A DNA stretch of 64,000 nucleotides. Origin: Sphaerothrix gracilis. GTDB taxonomy: Bacteria; Cyanobacteriota; Cyanobacteriia; Phormidesmidales; Phormidesmidaceae. The notes beneath the pieces were generated by a model that had not been told where the DNA came from, searched no databases, and saw only the letters and a program-made list of their open reading frames with translations. This document shows positions 35,104 to 43,789 of the stretch, piece by piece. Numbering within the stretch: the first letter of the stretch is position 1; each line of letters starts with the position of its first letter. A program made the position numbers and the translations under genes. The DNA is taken from contig NZ_JASATW010000023.1 in the NCBI RefSeq assembly GCF_030405905.1, positions 1 through 64,000 on the forward strand. The letters are read 5' to 3'.

Positions 35104-35826
35104 TCAACTAATCCAACCCACATAAATCGCCAAGGGTAGACCGATGAAGCCAGCCGCGATCGCCACGGCCAGTCCCGTCCCAAGGCCATACACCAGCGGC
35201 TTCACCCCGGCGCTCATCGCCCCCAAAGACTGCAATGCGCTCCAAAGCCCATGCCGCAGGTGGAATCCTAGCAGCACCATCACGGCGCTGTAGCCAAAGG
35301 TGTACTGCGGTGTCTGAAACTTCTCAATCACCAGCCGCGCTAAATCCCGTCCTTCAGTGCCGTTAGCCAGAGTCGTGGCATAGTAGGGACCAAACTTGAA
35401 CGCCATTAGGTGAAAGATGAGAAAAACGCCCAGCACCAGCCCCGTCAGAATCATTGTGCGTGAACTGAGGGACTGGAGACTGGGCGCACCCGCGGAGGCA
35501 TAGGTTTGATAGCCTGTAGGGCGAGCCTTAAGCTTGCCCAGATAAATTTGAATACCGAGCAGGGCATGAAAAATCACGAATGTTAGCAGCCCTAGCTCTA
35601 TGACGTGAAGCAGCGGCCCCCACTGCTCAATGTGGTAGGCATACTCGTTGTAGGCGGCGGGGCTGGCAAACAGCATCAGATTGCCCAGCATGTGCACTAG
35701 CACAAAAATGCCTAGCCCTAATCCTGTCACGCCCGTAATCAGCTTTTTGCCAATCGGTGACTGATAAAGCCTCACCAGCCGATTTGACGAAGAAGCTGTT
35801 TCTGAAGGAGCGATCGCATTACTCAT
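35104..35826 (-). CDS. sdhC: Succinate dehydrogenase cytochrome b558 subunit
   Basis: 240 residues with five hydrophobic segments: KKLITGVTGLGLGIFVLVHMLGN, VIELGLLTFVIFHALLGI, MILTGLVLGVFLIFHLMAF, YSAVMVLLGFHLRHGLW and GLAVAIAAGFIGLPLAIYVGW. Histidines in FVLVHMLGN, VIFHALLG, FLIFHLM and LGFHLRHGLW are placed to hold two hemes, as in the TIGR02046 single-subunit anchors. It anchors the flavoprotein in the membrane and passes electrons to quinone. First gene of the pair with sdhA. Confidence 0.92.
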   Translation of the reverse strand: MSNAIAPSETASSSNRLVRLYQSPIGKKLITGVTGLGLGIFVLVHMLGNLMLFASPAAYNEYAYHIEQWGPLLHVIELGLLTFVIFHALLGIQIYLGKLKARPTGYQTYASAGAPSLQSLSSRTMILTGLVLGVFLIFHLMAFKFGPYYATTLANGTEGRDLARLVIEKFQTPQYTFGYSAVMVLLGFHLRHGLWSALQSLGAMSAGVKPLVYGLGTGLAVAIAAGFIGLPLAIYVGWIS

Positions 35827-35910
35827 GGTAGCCGGGCTGTACGCAACTATTTCTATCCTAGACAGCAGGCCCGGCCCTCAGCCAATTTTGTAACCTCTCT
35901 AAGCAAGCCA

Positions 35911-37422
35911 CTACCGCCCCATATCATAGCCAAACAAATTTGGATCCACTTCATCCTGCACAATGTCCCCCAGCCCATACTCAGCCCAGCGGCGATCCAC
36001 CATCCCAGCCACGTCTGTATCGGACTGTAATGGTTCGCCCCACTCATGGTCGGTTTCCGGGTAGACCTTTGTGGTGGCGTCAATGCCCATGCGGCTGCCT
36101 AAGCCCAGTTTGGGGCTAGCAAAGTCGAGGGTGTCAAAGGGAGTATCCGGCAGAATAAATACGTCTCGCTGCGGATCGACCTTGGACGTGACTGCCCAGA
36201 CTACCTGACGCGGATCGCGGATATTGATGTCCTTATCGACGACGATGACGAACTTGGTGTAGGTGAACTGGGGCAGCGCCGTCCAAAAGGCCATCGCCGC
36301 TCGGCGGGCCTGACCGGGATAGGCTTTGTCAATAGAAATGATGGCGGCTTTGTAGCTAAGCGCCTCCATGGGCAAGAAAAAGTCCACAATCTCCGACACC
36401 TGCTGCCGCAGAATGGGGGTATAGATGCGGTTAAGGGCGATCGCGATCATTGCTTCTTCCTTCGGCGGGCGACCGCTGAAGGTAGTGAGATAGATCGGAT
36501 CTTTGCGGTGGGTGACGCAGTGAAAGCGCACCAGCGGCGAGTCTTCGGCAATGCCGTAGTAGCCCATGTGGTCGCCAAAGGGGCCGTCTGAGCGCATTTC
36601 GCCAGGGGTAATGGTGCCCTCTAGGACGAACTCAGAATCGGCAGGCACTTCTAAATCAACGGTTTTGCATTTAGCCAGGCGCACCCCAGAACCGCCATAG
36701 AGTCCGGCAAACAGCCATTCTGAAAGATCCACCGGAATCGGAGTCGCCGCCGCCATGATGATCAGCGGATCGACCCCCAGAGCGATCGCAATTTCCAGCT
36801 TTTGACCCCGCTCCGCCGCCTTGCGCAGGTGCCGCGCCCCGCCCCGCACCGAGAGCCAGTGCACCGTCATGGTGTTCTTAGACTGGAGCTGCAGGCGATA
36901 GACGCCCACATTGGGAGTTCCGGTTTCCGGATCTTTGGTGATCACCAGTCCTAGGGTGATGATTTTGCCTGCGTCCTTGGGGTAGGGCCGAATCATCGGA
37001 ATCTGGTTTAGGTCTACCGCCTCGTCCTTAATCACTACCTGGTGACAGGGCGGCAGCAGGTCCCGCATCGGCTTAGCCTTCACCACGTCAAACAAGACTT
37101 TGCCAAACTCGATCGCCTGAGAAACTTTTTTAGGCGGCTTTGGCTGCTGCAGCATCCCCAGCTTGCGGCCTAATTCTTCTAGTTCTTCCGGCTTTTCCAT
37201 ATTCATGGCCCAGCAGACCCGCTCCACCGTGCCCAGGGAATTCACCAAGACCGGATAGGGCGATCCCTTCACGTTCTCAAACAGCAGCGCTGGCCCACCA
37301 CACTGCAGCATTCGGTTTGAGATCTCAGCAATTTCTAGGTCAGGGTCTACCAGCGCTCCAATCCGCCGCAGTTGCCCTCGCTGCTCCAGTATTTTCAGGA
37401 ATCCCCGCAGGTCTCTCGCCAT
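35911..37422 (-). CDS. ubiD: UbiD-family prFMN-dependent decarboxylase
   Basis: 503 residues, full length. UbiD enzymes decarboxylate aromatic or alpha,beta-unsaturated acids using prenylated FMN; in cyanobacteria a UbiD acts on the 4-hydroxybenzoate-derived ring of plastoquinone. Characteristic blocks: DLRGFLKILEQRGQLRRI at the N-terminus, PALLFENVKGSPYPVLVNSLGT, NVGVYRLQLQSKNTMTVHW, GPFGDHMGYYG with the catalytic Glu/Asp region, and GSRMGIDATTKVYPETDHEW near the C-terminus. Cytoplasmic. The UbiX-type prFMN synthase is not in the window. Confidence 0.92.
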   Translation of the reverse strand: MARDLRGFLKILEQRGQLRRIGALVDPDLEIAEISNRMLQCGGPALLFENVKGSPYPVLVNSLGTVERVCWAMNMEKPEELEELGRKLGMLQQPKPPKKVSQAIEFGKVLFDVVKAKPMRDLLPPCHQVVIKDEAVDLNQIPMIRPYPKDAGKIITLGLVITKDPETGTPNVGVYRLQLQSKNTMTVHWLSVRGGARHLRKAAERGQKLEIAIALGVDPLIIMAAATPIPVDLSEWLFAGLYGGSGVRLAKCKTVDLEVPADSEFVLEGTITPGEMRSDGPFGDHMGYYGIAEDSPLVRFHCVTHRKDPIYLTTFSGRPPKEEAMIAIALNRIYTPILRQQVSEIVDFFLPMEALSYKAAIISIDKAYPGQARRAAMAFWTALPQFTYTKFVIVVDKDINIRDPRQVVWAVTSKVDPQRDVFILPDTPFDTLDFASPKLGLGSRMGIDATTKVYPETDHEWGEPLQSDTDVAGMVDRRWAEYGLGDIVQDEVDPNLFGYDMGR

Positions 37423-37476
37423 TTTTAAGAACTGTAAAGTTAGCCACTCTTCTATTATGCGGGAGATCGCGATCGC

Positions 37477-37824
37477 TCACAGCGGCAAAAATAAAACCTG
37501 ATTCACTAAATCTTGCAGATCACAGACTCGCACTATCAGTTCCAAATCACGAATACAGCCGCCAATCGTAATATTTTGTTGATGTGCATAAATGACGCCG
37601 AAGAAAGTCTTGCCTTCTATCTGATGCTGATGGGCGATCGCTAGCAAATCATCATCCATCGAAAACAAAACTCTTTGAAGTTCTGCTGCTCTCTCTAAAA
37701 CCCGTGGATCGGCTATTCCTGAACGCTTGTCTTCTTGAACGGTTAAAACATCTACCTTGCGCAAACGAAGACCTGTTGTAATTTGGCGGGGCACATTCTC
37801 ATCTATGTACAAACGGATCCCCAT
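37477..37824 (-). CDS. DUF5615 PIN-like protein (putative toxin)
   Basis: 115 residues. N-terminal LYIDENVPRQITTGLRLRKVDVLTVQED and ADPRVLERAAELQRVLFSMDDDLLAIA are the Mut7-C/DUF5615 PIN-like pattern: Asp in strand 1, Asp pair near the C-terminal half, as in metal-dependent nucleases. It lies 111 bp downstream of a DUF433 gene on the same strand, the usual antitoxin partner, so a toxin-antitoxin pair is likely. A degraded second pair of the same type follows tRNA-Ala at 45.8 kb. Confidence 0.82.
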   Translation of the reverse strand: MGIRLYIDENVPRQITTGLRLRKVDVLTVQEDKRSGIADPRVLERAAELQRVLFSMDDDLLAIAHQHQIEGKTFFGVIYAHQQNITIGGCIRDLELIVRVCDLQDLVNQVLFLPL

Positions 37825-37935
37825 GTGAAATAATCCTGTGGCTATCTTCTAAAGCTGACTAACCAAACAGTAGGTCGGTTTTGCTTCTACTTTCGGAAGT
37901 AGTACAAATTAGCCATGTAGAGTAGAGCAAACCCT

Positions 37936-38286
37936 CTAACCGTCAAAACGGGTCTCCTCATCTGAGTTTCTGGCTGTCAATCTTCTAGCTTGAAGTATTG
38001 TTTTAATCCGATTTTCCGGCTGTTGATGTCTCAATTGCTCAGAAACTTCATAGCGCCGCTGCATATCAGCGTCAAGCTCAGCTTTATGATCCCAGTAGTA
38101 CGCCAAAGCAGAATGCACCTTGCCCAACGAAACATGGGGATATTGAAAATGCAGTTCCTCTGGACTCCAGCCATGCACCAGGTAAGCGGTCACTAGCTCA
38201 ACCACCTTCATCGTTGTGTTGACAATGAAAGGAACCTGGTCGTCATCGAGCCAGATGTGCTTGTAGTCGGTTGCAGTAGCAGGCAT
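37936..38286 (-). CDS. DUF433 protein (putative antitoxin)
   Basis: 116 residues. The DUF433 domain (winged-helix type) reads HIWLDDDQVPFIVNTTMKVVELVTAYLVHGWSPEELHFQYPHVSLGKVHSALAYYWDHK. DUF433 proteins usually precede PIN-like DUF5615 genes and are thought to neutralise them. A basic C-terminal tail (RIKTILQARRLTARN) is present. Both genes are on the minus strand with this one first, the normal antitoxin-first order. Confidence 0.82.
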   Translation of the reverse strand: MPATATDYKHIWLDDDQVPFIVNTTMKVVELVTAYLVHGWSPEELHFQYPHVSLGKVHSALAYYWDHKAELDADMQRRYEVSEQLRHQQPENRIKTILQARRLTARNSDEETRFDG

Positions 38287-38610
38287 AAAGGGTTGAGGAT
38301 GGCAGTTATTCCAATGGTAAGCGATCGCCCAGCCCAGCTATGCTGACAGTCTTATCTCAAACTCAGCTAGCCCTAACAATTAGGCTTTAAAGTTTTCTGA
38401 ATCCAGGGCTGCAGGGATGAATAAAGGGGCTAATCCCCCTTGAGTCTGCTTTTTAACTTATAGATGAGCTGGAGGAATAGACAAAATTGACTTTTATCAA
38501 TAGTTTGAGATTAAAAGGTCAAGTTAAGATGTAGCTTTGAACATCTCACTAGAGAATATTTACCCAAACTTTATTTTCTAAATTTCTTTTTAGGCAGTGG
38601 AGTACACTCA
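38287..38610. other. Intergenic region upstream of adenylate cyclase gene
   Basis: 324 bp without a gene. A GGGG-CTAAT-CCCC hairpin lies near 38426-38438, and TTGACTTTTATCAATAG near 38488-38504 offers a possible -35, but no convincing -10 at the right spacing. The strand is AT-rich over 38480-38610. Confidence 0.35.
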
Positions 38611-40119
38611 ATGCCCTCTAAACTACTCCATGCCTCAGCAAGCATTCTAATTGTTGAGGATGACGCTGTCAGTGCCCGAATCCTACAGGAAATTCTGCAG
38701 CATCGGTACCAAATTCAACAGGTAACGACCGGACTTGAAGCGATCGCCATTGCCCAAGCCACCCCTCCCGACCTGTTTTTACTCGATATTCAGCTCCCCG
38801 ATATCAACGGCTACAAAGTTTGCCGCCGCCTCAAAACGAACCCAGAACTACGCGATATTCCCGTTATTTTTATCAGTGCTCGCAACGAAGTTAGCGATCA
38901 GGTCAAAGGGTTTGAAGCGGGCGGCGTTGACTATATTGCCAAGCCATTTCAGCCTGCGGAAGTTTTAGCCAGAGTGCGCAATCAGCTCACCCTGTTTCAG
39001 CAGCGGCGACAGCTCAGCCAGCAAAATGCGCTGCTGCTGCAGGAAGTACGCGATCGCCAAAAAACCGAAAACGCGCTGCGGGAAGCCGAAGCTAAGTATC
39101 GCAGCATTTTTGAAAACGTCAGCGAAGGAATTTTTCAAATTACGCCAGAAGGGCGCTATCTCAGCGCCAATCCAGCGCTTGCTAAAATCTTAGGCTATGA
39201 CTCACCTAAAGACCTGATCGAAAGCGTGACTGACATGGGGCAGCAGCTCTACACGCGGCCCATGCGACGGCAAGAGCTGATTGCCTATCTGCGTCAGTAT
39301 GGACAAATTACGGACGCTGAGTCAGAAGTTTACTGCAAAGACGGCAGCAAAATTTGGATTAGCGAAAATATTCGCGTGGCCCTAGATGGGAACGGAGAAG
39401 TGCTGTTCTATGAGGGCACCGTTCAAGATGTCAGCGATCGCCACCGGATGGAGGCAGAACTGCGGCAGCAGCGGCAGCGCTCAGAAAGGCTACTGGTCAA
39501 CATTCTGCCTTATCAAATTGCCCATCGGCTCAAAACAGGGTCTCGCAATATTGCTGAAAGTTTTGACCATGTAACCGTTCTCTTTGCCGATCTCGTCGAT
39601 TTTACGGCGGTTGCTTCTGAGATTTCGCCCCAGAATCTAGTCAGCTTGCTAAATCAGATCTTTTCCGACTTTGATGCGCTAGCTGAAAAGTACGGACTAG
39701 AGAAAATCAAAACAATTGGCGATGCCTATATGGCCGCCGCCGGACTGCCTGTGCCTCGCCCTGACCATGCCGACGCCGTAGCCCAAATGGCTTTGGCGAT
39801 GCAGGAAACGATTAAGCGATACTATAAGCCGAGCGGTAAGCCTTTTCAGCTCCGCATCGGTATTAATACGGGAACGGTCGTTGCCGGTGTTATTGGCATG
39901 AGAAAGTTCAGCTACGATCTGTGGGGAGACGCCGTGAATATGGCGAGCCGCATGGAAATGCTGGGGGAACCCGGCAGAATTCAGGTAACTGAGGTAGTTT
40001 ATGAAGCGTTGCAAAAAAGGTATCAGCTTCAACGGCGCGGCATCATAGAAGTCAAAGGTCGAGGAGAAATGATGACATACTGGCTGCTAGGCAAAAAGCC
40101 ATCAGTTCAGCTTGATTAG
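38611..40119 (+). CDS. REC-PAS-class III adenylate cyclase
   Basis: 502 residues. A receiver domain (~12-128; phospho-acceptor Asp in LFLLDIQLPD ~61; K in YIAKPFQ), a short coiled segment, a PAS domain (~160-285), then a class III cyclase domain (~315-495). Metal-binding Asp: VLFADLVDFTAV; base-specifying Lys in EKIKTIGDAYM and Asp in YDLWGDAVNMASRM favour ATP over GTP, so cAMP is the likely product. Transition-state Arg/Asn region is NMASRME. No membrane segment. A DXCF-type diguanylate cyclase gene follows on the same strand with a CRP-like site between them. Confidence 0.93.
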   Translation: MPSKLLHASASILIVEDDAVSARILQEILQHRYQIQQVTTGLEAIAIAQATPPDLFLLDIQLPDINGYKVCRRLKTNPELRDIPVIFISARNEVSDQVKGFEAGGVDYIAKPFQPAEVLARVRNQLTLFQQRRQLSQQNALLLQEVRDRQKTENALREAEAKYRSIFENVSEGIFQITPEGRYLSANPALAKILGYDSPKDLIESVTDMGQQLYTRPMRRQELIAYLRQYGQITDAESEVYCKDGSKIWISENIRVALDGNGEVLFYEGTVQDVSDRHRMEAELRQQRQRSERLLVNILPYQIAHRLKTGSRNIAESFDHVTVLFADLVDFTAVASEISPQNLVSLLNQIFSDFDALAEKYGLEKIKTIGDAYMAAAGLPVPRPDHADAVAQMALAMQETIKRYYKPSGKPFQLRIGINTGTVVAGVIGMRKFSYDLWGDAVNMASRMEMLGEPGRIQVTEVVYEALQKRYQLQRRGIIEVKGRGEMMTYWLLGKKPSVQLD

Positions 40120-40182
40120 AGAAATCTAGTATTTTTACAGACGCGGTATCCTTAAGGTTTCTGTGTAAGATCACAATATCTC

Positions 40183-40198
40183 CTTGATCTAGATCACA
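40183..40198. promoter_or_regulatory. Near-consensus CRP/SyCRP1 binding site
   Basis: CTTGATCTAGATCACA matches the palindromic cAMP-receptor consensus TGTGATCTAGATCACA at 14 of 16 positions. A second partial site with core TGATCTAGAT lies at 40253-40262. It is between an adenylate cyclase gene and a diguanylate cyclase gene, about 130 bp before the latter's start, so it could place that gene under cAMP control. Confidence 0.65.
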
Positions 40199-40329
40199 AC
40201 CGTTCGCAGCGGTGATAGTTAGCTGACGCCTGAACTGAAACCTACTCTAGACTGATCTAGATTTATGCCACATTTTCAGTATCGGTGCTTGTTGCAGGAG
40301 AGAGAGAATCGTTTTTTTTGCAGGTAGTG

Positions 40330-42711
40330 ATGACTGAAACGCCGGTCAGCCTCTTGATTGTGGACGATGAGCTAGACAATTTGCGTGCTCTCGCCAACTT
40401 GCTATCAAGTGAAGGGTATAGTGTCCGCAAAGCCGTCAGCGGTGAGATGGCTTTAGAAACAGTTAAAGTGCAGGCACCGGACTTGATCTTGCTGGATATT
40501 CGGATGCCCAAGATGGACGGCTACGAGGTCTGCAAGCAGCTCAAGCAGCAAAAGGAGACGCAGGATATTCCAATTGTTTTTATCAGCGTTTATCGGGATC
40601 TGGCTAATAAGATTCAAGCCTTTGATCTGGGCGGAGCTGATTACATTACGAAACCTTTTGAAGCCGAAGAAGTGTTGACTCGCGTTCGCCACCAGCTAGC
40701 CCTGCGGCGGCGGCAGCAGCAAATGCTGCAGGCAGTGGCAAAACATCAGCAGATGGGCCATAAGCTGCATCAGATGAACCGACAGATGCAGAGCATTTTA
40801 GAAGCCTTTCCAGATGTCATGCTGCATCTCAATGCTGACGGCACGGTCAACTACATTACCGGCATTGAGCAAGTCGAGCAGGCATTTCAGTCAGGCCAGT
40901 TTTCAGGCTCTCATCTGAGTGAATGCTTGCCGCCGCCCCTTGGACAGCGGCTGCACCAAGCTCTGCAATCTACCTTAGCGACGGGGCAGGTAGAAACCGT
41001 TGAGTGCCAGCTATCAATAGAGGGACAGCCGCGATATTTTGAAACTCGCATTATTGGTCTAGAAACGCAGCAGGCGATCGCCGTGGCGCGAGATGTGACC
41101 CAACGCAAGCTGTTTGAAGAAAATTTGCAGAAGCAGGCCAAACGCGATCGCGTTTTAGGACTCATCACCCAGCGGATGCGGCAAACTCTGGCCTTAGACG
41201 AAATTCTCAAAACAGCGACCGAAGACATTCAACTTTGGTTGCAGGCAGATCGCGTCTTAATTTACCAGCTAGACACGGTTCAAAACGGGCAGGTATTTGT
41301 CGAATCGGTCAGCAATGAAAAATTTTCTCTCACTGGACAGACATTTCAAGATCCCTGTTTTCAAACCCAGCTACAGCAGCGCTACTATCAGGGCTATGTC
41401 AGCGTTATCCGAGATATTGATACCGTAGAAGCGTCTCTTTGCTATATCGACCTGATGCGCCAGCTTCAGGTACGCTCGGCGCTAGCGTTGCCGCTCTTTC
41501 TCAAAGAGCAGCTCTGGGGACTGCTGGTTGCCCATCAGTGTACCAAGGTTCGCCATTGGGAAGACTGGGAAATTGATTTCCTGCAGCAAATCACAGCTCA
41601 GCTCAGCATCGCCATTCAGCAAAGCCAGCTCTATGCCCAGGCCACCCAGCAGGCCCGCCGCGAAGCACTGCTCAATGACATTGTAGAAGCTATCAGTCAA
41701 AGCCTAGATCTAGATCAGATTTTGAGTCAAACGGTGCATCAGCTATTGACCGCTTTTGAAAGCAGCTCTAGCTTTGTAGGTCTGTGGAATGCGGAAACTC
41801 AGTCGCTCCAGCAGATGAAAACTGATGTGGCCGACGAGTACCAGACTTTTTCAGACTCTACTCAGTCAGTTGAGCAAGATCCTCATGTTCAGGCGGCACT
41901 ACAGCAGGCTGACATGCTGGTTGTAGATATGACTTCCCAGCCCGCTGGTTCCAACCGACTGACGACTGCTGTTTTGGCTATCAGCATTCGCTTTGAGGGA
42001 GAGCTGAAGGGGATCATGGGCGTGCGCCGCCATGACTCTCGCTGCTGGAGTGAGGATGAGAAGCTGCTGCTGCGAGAACTCGCAACTCAGCTGGCGATCG
42101 CCATCCAGCAGGCCGAACTTTACCAGCAGCTCCAGGCAGCCAACCAGAAGCTAGAGCGACTGGCCAATCTAGACGGCCTGACTCAAATTCCAAATCGGCG
42201 CTGTTTAGATAGCTATCTGCAGCAGGAGTGGCGGCGCCTGCGGCGAGAGCAGACAGGGCTGGCTTTAATCATGTGCGATGTAGACTTTTTCAAGCGCTAC
42301 AACGATTTCTATGGGCACCTGGCTGGAGACGACTGCCTACGGCAAATTGCTCAAATTTTAGCAAGTTCGGTCAATCGTCCAGCGGATTTAGTAGCCCGCT
42401 ACGGTGGGGAAGAATTCGCCGTTGTGCTGCCCAGGACTCGGCTAAACGGGGCAATCTGGGTGGCAGAGCAAATTCAATGGGCGATCGCCGAGGCGGCCAT
42501 TCCCCACTTAGACTCGCCCATCAATCAGGTGATAACGGTGAGTTTGGGCATTGCAGAGGTGTTTCCCAGCCTGCAAAATACCCCGGCAGATCTGATTGCC
42601 GCCGCCGATCAGGCTCTCTACGCTGCCAAAAAGCAGGGTCGCAATAGCTGCTACTATCAAACTCAAGAACGTGTCCTCGTCAGTGCCAAGTCTGATTCAC
42701 AGTCCCACTAA
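40330..42711 (+). CDS. REC-PAS-cyanobacteriochrome-like GAF-GAF-GGDEF diguanylate cyclase
   Basis: 793 residues from ATG 40330, preceded by AGGT. A receiver domain (~5-125, LLDIRMPKMDG), a PAS domain (~150-260), a GAF domain (~275-440), a second GAF (~450-620) and a GGDEF domain (~630-785). The active site is RYGGEEF (~690) and an inhibitory RxxD site (RPAD) lies five residues before it, so the cyclase should be active and product-inhibited. The first GAF has DPCF (Cys343) and a second Cys371 in LCYIDLM, exactly 28 residues apart, the spacing I recall for DXCF cyanobacteriochromes TePixJ and Tlr0924. The residue after the canonical Cys is Tyr, not His. It may be a blue-light sensor making c-di-GMP. 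Confidence 0.92.
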   Translation: MTETPVSLLIVDDELDNLRALANLLSSEGYSVRKAVSGEMALETVKVQAPDLILLDIRMPKMDGYEVCKQLKQQKETQDIPIVFISVYRDLANKIQAFDLGGADYITKPFEAEEVLTRVRHQLALRRRQQQMLQAVAKHQQMGHKLHQMNRQMQSILEAFPDVMLHLNADGTVNYITGIEQVEQAFQSGQFSGSHLSECLPPPLGQRLHQALQSTLATGQVETVECQLSIEGQPRYFETRIIGLETQQAIAVARDVTQRKLFEENLQKQAKRDRVLGLITQRMRQTLALDEILKTATEDIQLWLQADRVLIYQLDTVQNGQVFVESVSNEKFSLTGQTFQDPCFQTQLQQRYYQGYVSVIRDIDTVEASLCYIDLMRQLQVRSALALPLFLKEQLWGLLVAHQCTKVRHWEDWEIDFLQQITAQLSIAIQQSQLYAQATQQARREALLNDIVEAISQSLDLDQILSQTVHQLLTAFESSSSFVGLWNAETQSLQQMKTDVADEYQTFSDSTQSVEQDPHVQAALQQADMLVVDMTSQPAGSNRLTTAVLAISIRFEGELKGIMGVRRHDSRCWSEDEKLLLRELATQLAIAIQQAELYQQLQAANQKLERLANLDGLTQIPNRRCLDSYLQQEWRRLRREQTGLALIMCDVDFFKRYNDFYGHLAGDDCLRQIAQILASSVNRPADLVARYGGEEFAVVLPRTRLNGAIWVAEQIQWAIAEAAIPHLDSPINQVITVSLGIAEVFPSLQNTPADLIAAADQALYAAKKQGRNSCYYQTQERVLVSAKSDSQSH

Positions 42712-42715
42712 TCAT

Positions 42716-43789
42716 ATGCTCGTGCTGCCGCCCCTGCTCCAACAGCGCTTGGCAGAGCCGTTAAAAATTGGAGCGGTGACGGTTTCCAGCCGGGTTTTGC
42801 AATCGCCGCTCTCCGGCGTGACCGACCTAGTATTTCGGCGGCTGGTGCGTCGCTATGCCCCCAATTCCATGATGTATACCGAGATGGTCAGCGCTTCAGA
42901 GCTGCACCATATGCGCCAGCTGCCCAAGCTGATGGAAATTGAGGCCAATGAGCGTCCCATCAGCATTCAGCTTTTCGACTGTCGGCCTGACTTTTTAGCT
43001 GAGGCGGCAGTCAAAGCCGTCGCGGAAGGAGCCGATACGGTGGACATCAATATGGGCTGCCCGGTCAATAAGATCACCCGCAAAGGGGGCGGTTCTTCTC
43101 TGCTGCGGCAGCCCCAGACAGCAGAGGCCATTGTCCGCGCCGTGGTGGCAGCGGTAGACGTGCCCGTGACGGTCAAAACCCGCATCGGCTGGGATGACGA
43201 CGACATCAATGCGGTGGAATTTGGGCTGCGAATGCAGGCGGCAGGTGCCCAAATGCTGACCCTACACGGACGGACGCGATCGCAGGGCTATACGGGCACG
43301 GCCCGCTGGGAGTGGATTGCCCAGGTGAAGCAGGCGCTCAGCATTCCGGTGATTGCCAACGGCGATATTTTCTCGGTAGAGGCAGCGGTGCGCTGCCTGA
43401 CCCAGACCGGAGCGGACGGCGTGATGTGTTCGCGGGGGACGCTGGGCTATCCCTTTCTGGTGGGTGAGATTGATCATTTTTTGCAGACTGGAACGCTGCG
43501 ACAGCCTCCGACAGTTCCAGAGCGGCTAGCCTGTGCCCGCGAACATTTAATTATGCTGGCGGAGTATAAGGGGCAGCGCGGTATTCGGCAGGCGCGAAAA
43601 CACATGGCCTGGTATGCCAAAGGGTTTGAGGGAGCAGCCGAGCTGCGCGATCGCCTCTGTCAGATTGAAACCGTTGAGCAGGGCTGTGAGCTGCTGGATG
43701 ACGCGATCGCCAAACTTAGCCTGCCTGACCTACATCAGCGGCGGAATGGTGAAGCCCCTGAGCGATCGCCCGCTTTCCTCAGCGCTTAG
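42716..43789 (+). CDS. dus: tRNA-dihydrouridine synthase
   Basis: 357 residues from ATG 42716, four bases after the preceding stop; longer in-frame starts lie inside that gene. An FMN-dependent enzyme reducing uridine in tRNA D-loops. Motifs: SPLSGVTDLVFRRLVRRY, YTEMVSASELHH, the catalytic Cys in INMGCPVNKITRKGGGSSLL (~115), VTVKTRIGWDDD, LHGRTRSQGYTG and VIANGDI, then DGVMCSRGTLGYP. Cytoplasmic. The 3' end overlaps the convergent methyltransferase gene by 60 bp. The tight link to the diguanylate cyclase gene suggests a shared transcript by position rather than function. Confidence 0.93.
   Translation: MLVLPPLLQQRLAEPLKIGAVTVSSRVLQSPLSGVTDLVFRRLVRRYAPNSMMYTEMVSASELHHMRQLPKLMEIEANERPISIQLFDCRPDFLAEAAVKAVAEGADTVDINMGCPVNKITRKGGGSSLLRQPQTAEAIVRAVVAAVDVPVTVKTRIGWDDDDINAVEFGLRMQAAGAQMLTLHGRTRSQGYTGTARWEWIAQVKQALSIPVIANGDIFSVEAAVRCLTQTGADGVMCSRGTLGYPFLVGEIDHFLQTGTLRQPPTVPERLACAREHLIMLAEYKGQRGIRQARKHMAWYAKGFEGAAELRDRLCQIETVEQGCELLDDAIAKLSLPDLHQRRNGEAPERSPAFLSA

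Noticed and set aside
40165..40178. TGTGTAAGATCACA as another CRP site
   Set aside because: The half-sites are 2 bp too close for the 16-bp CRP dyad.
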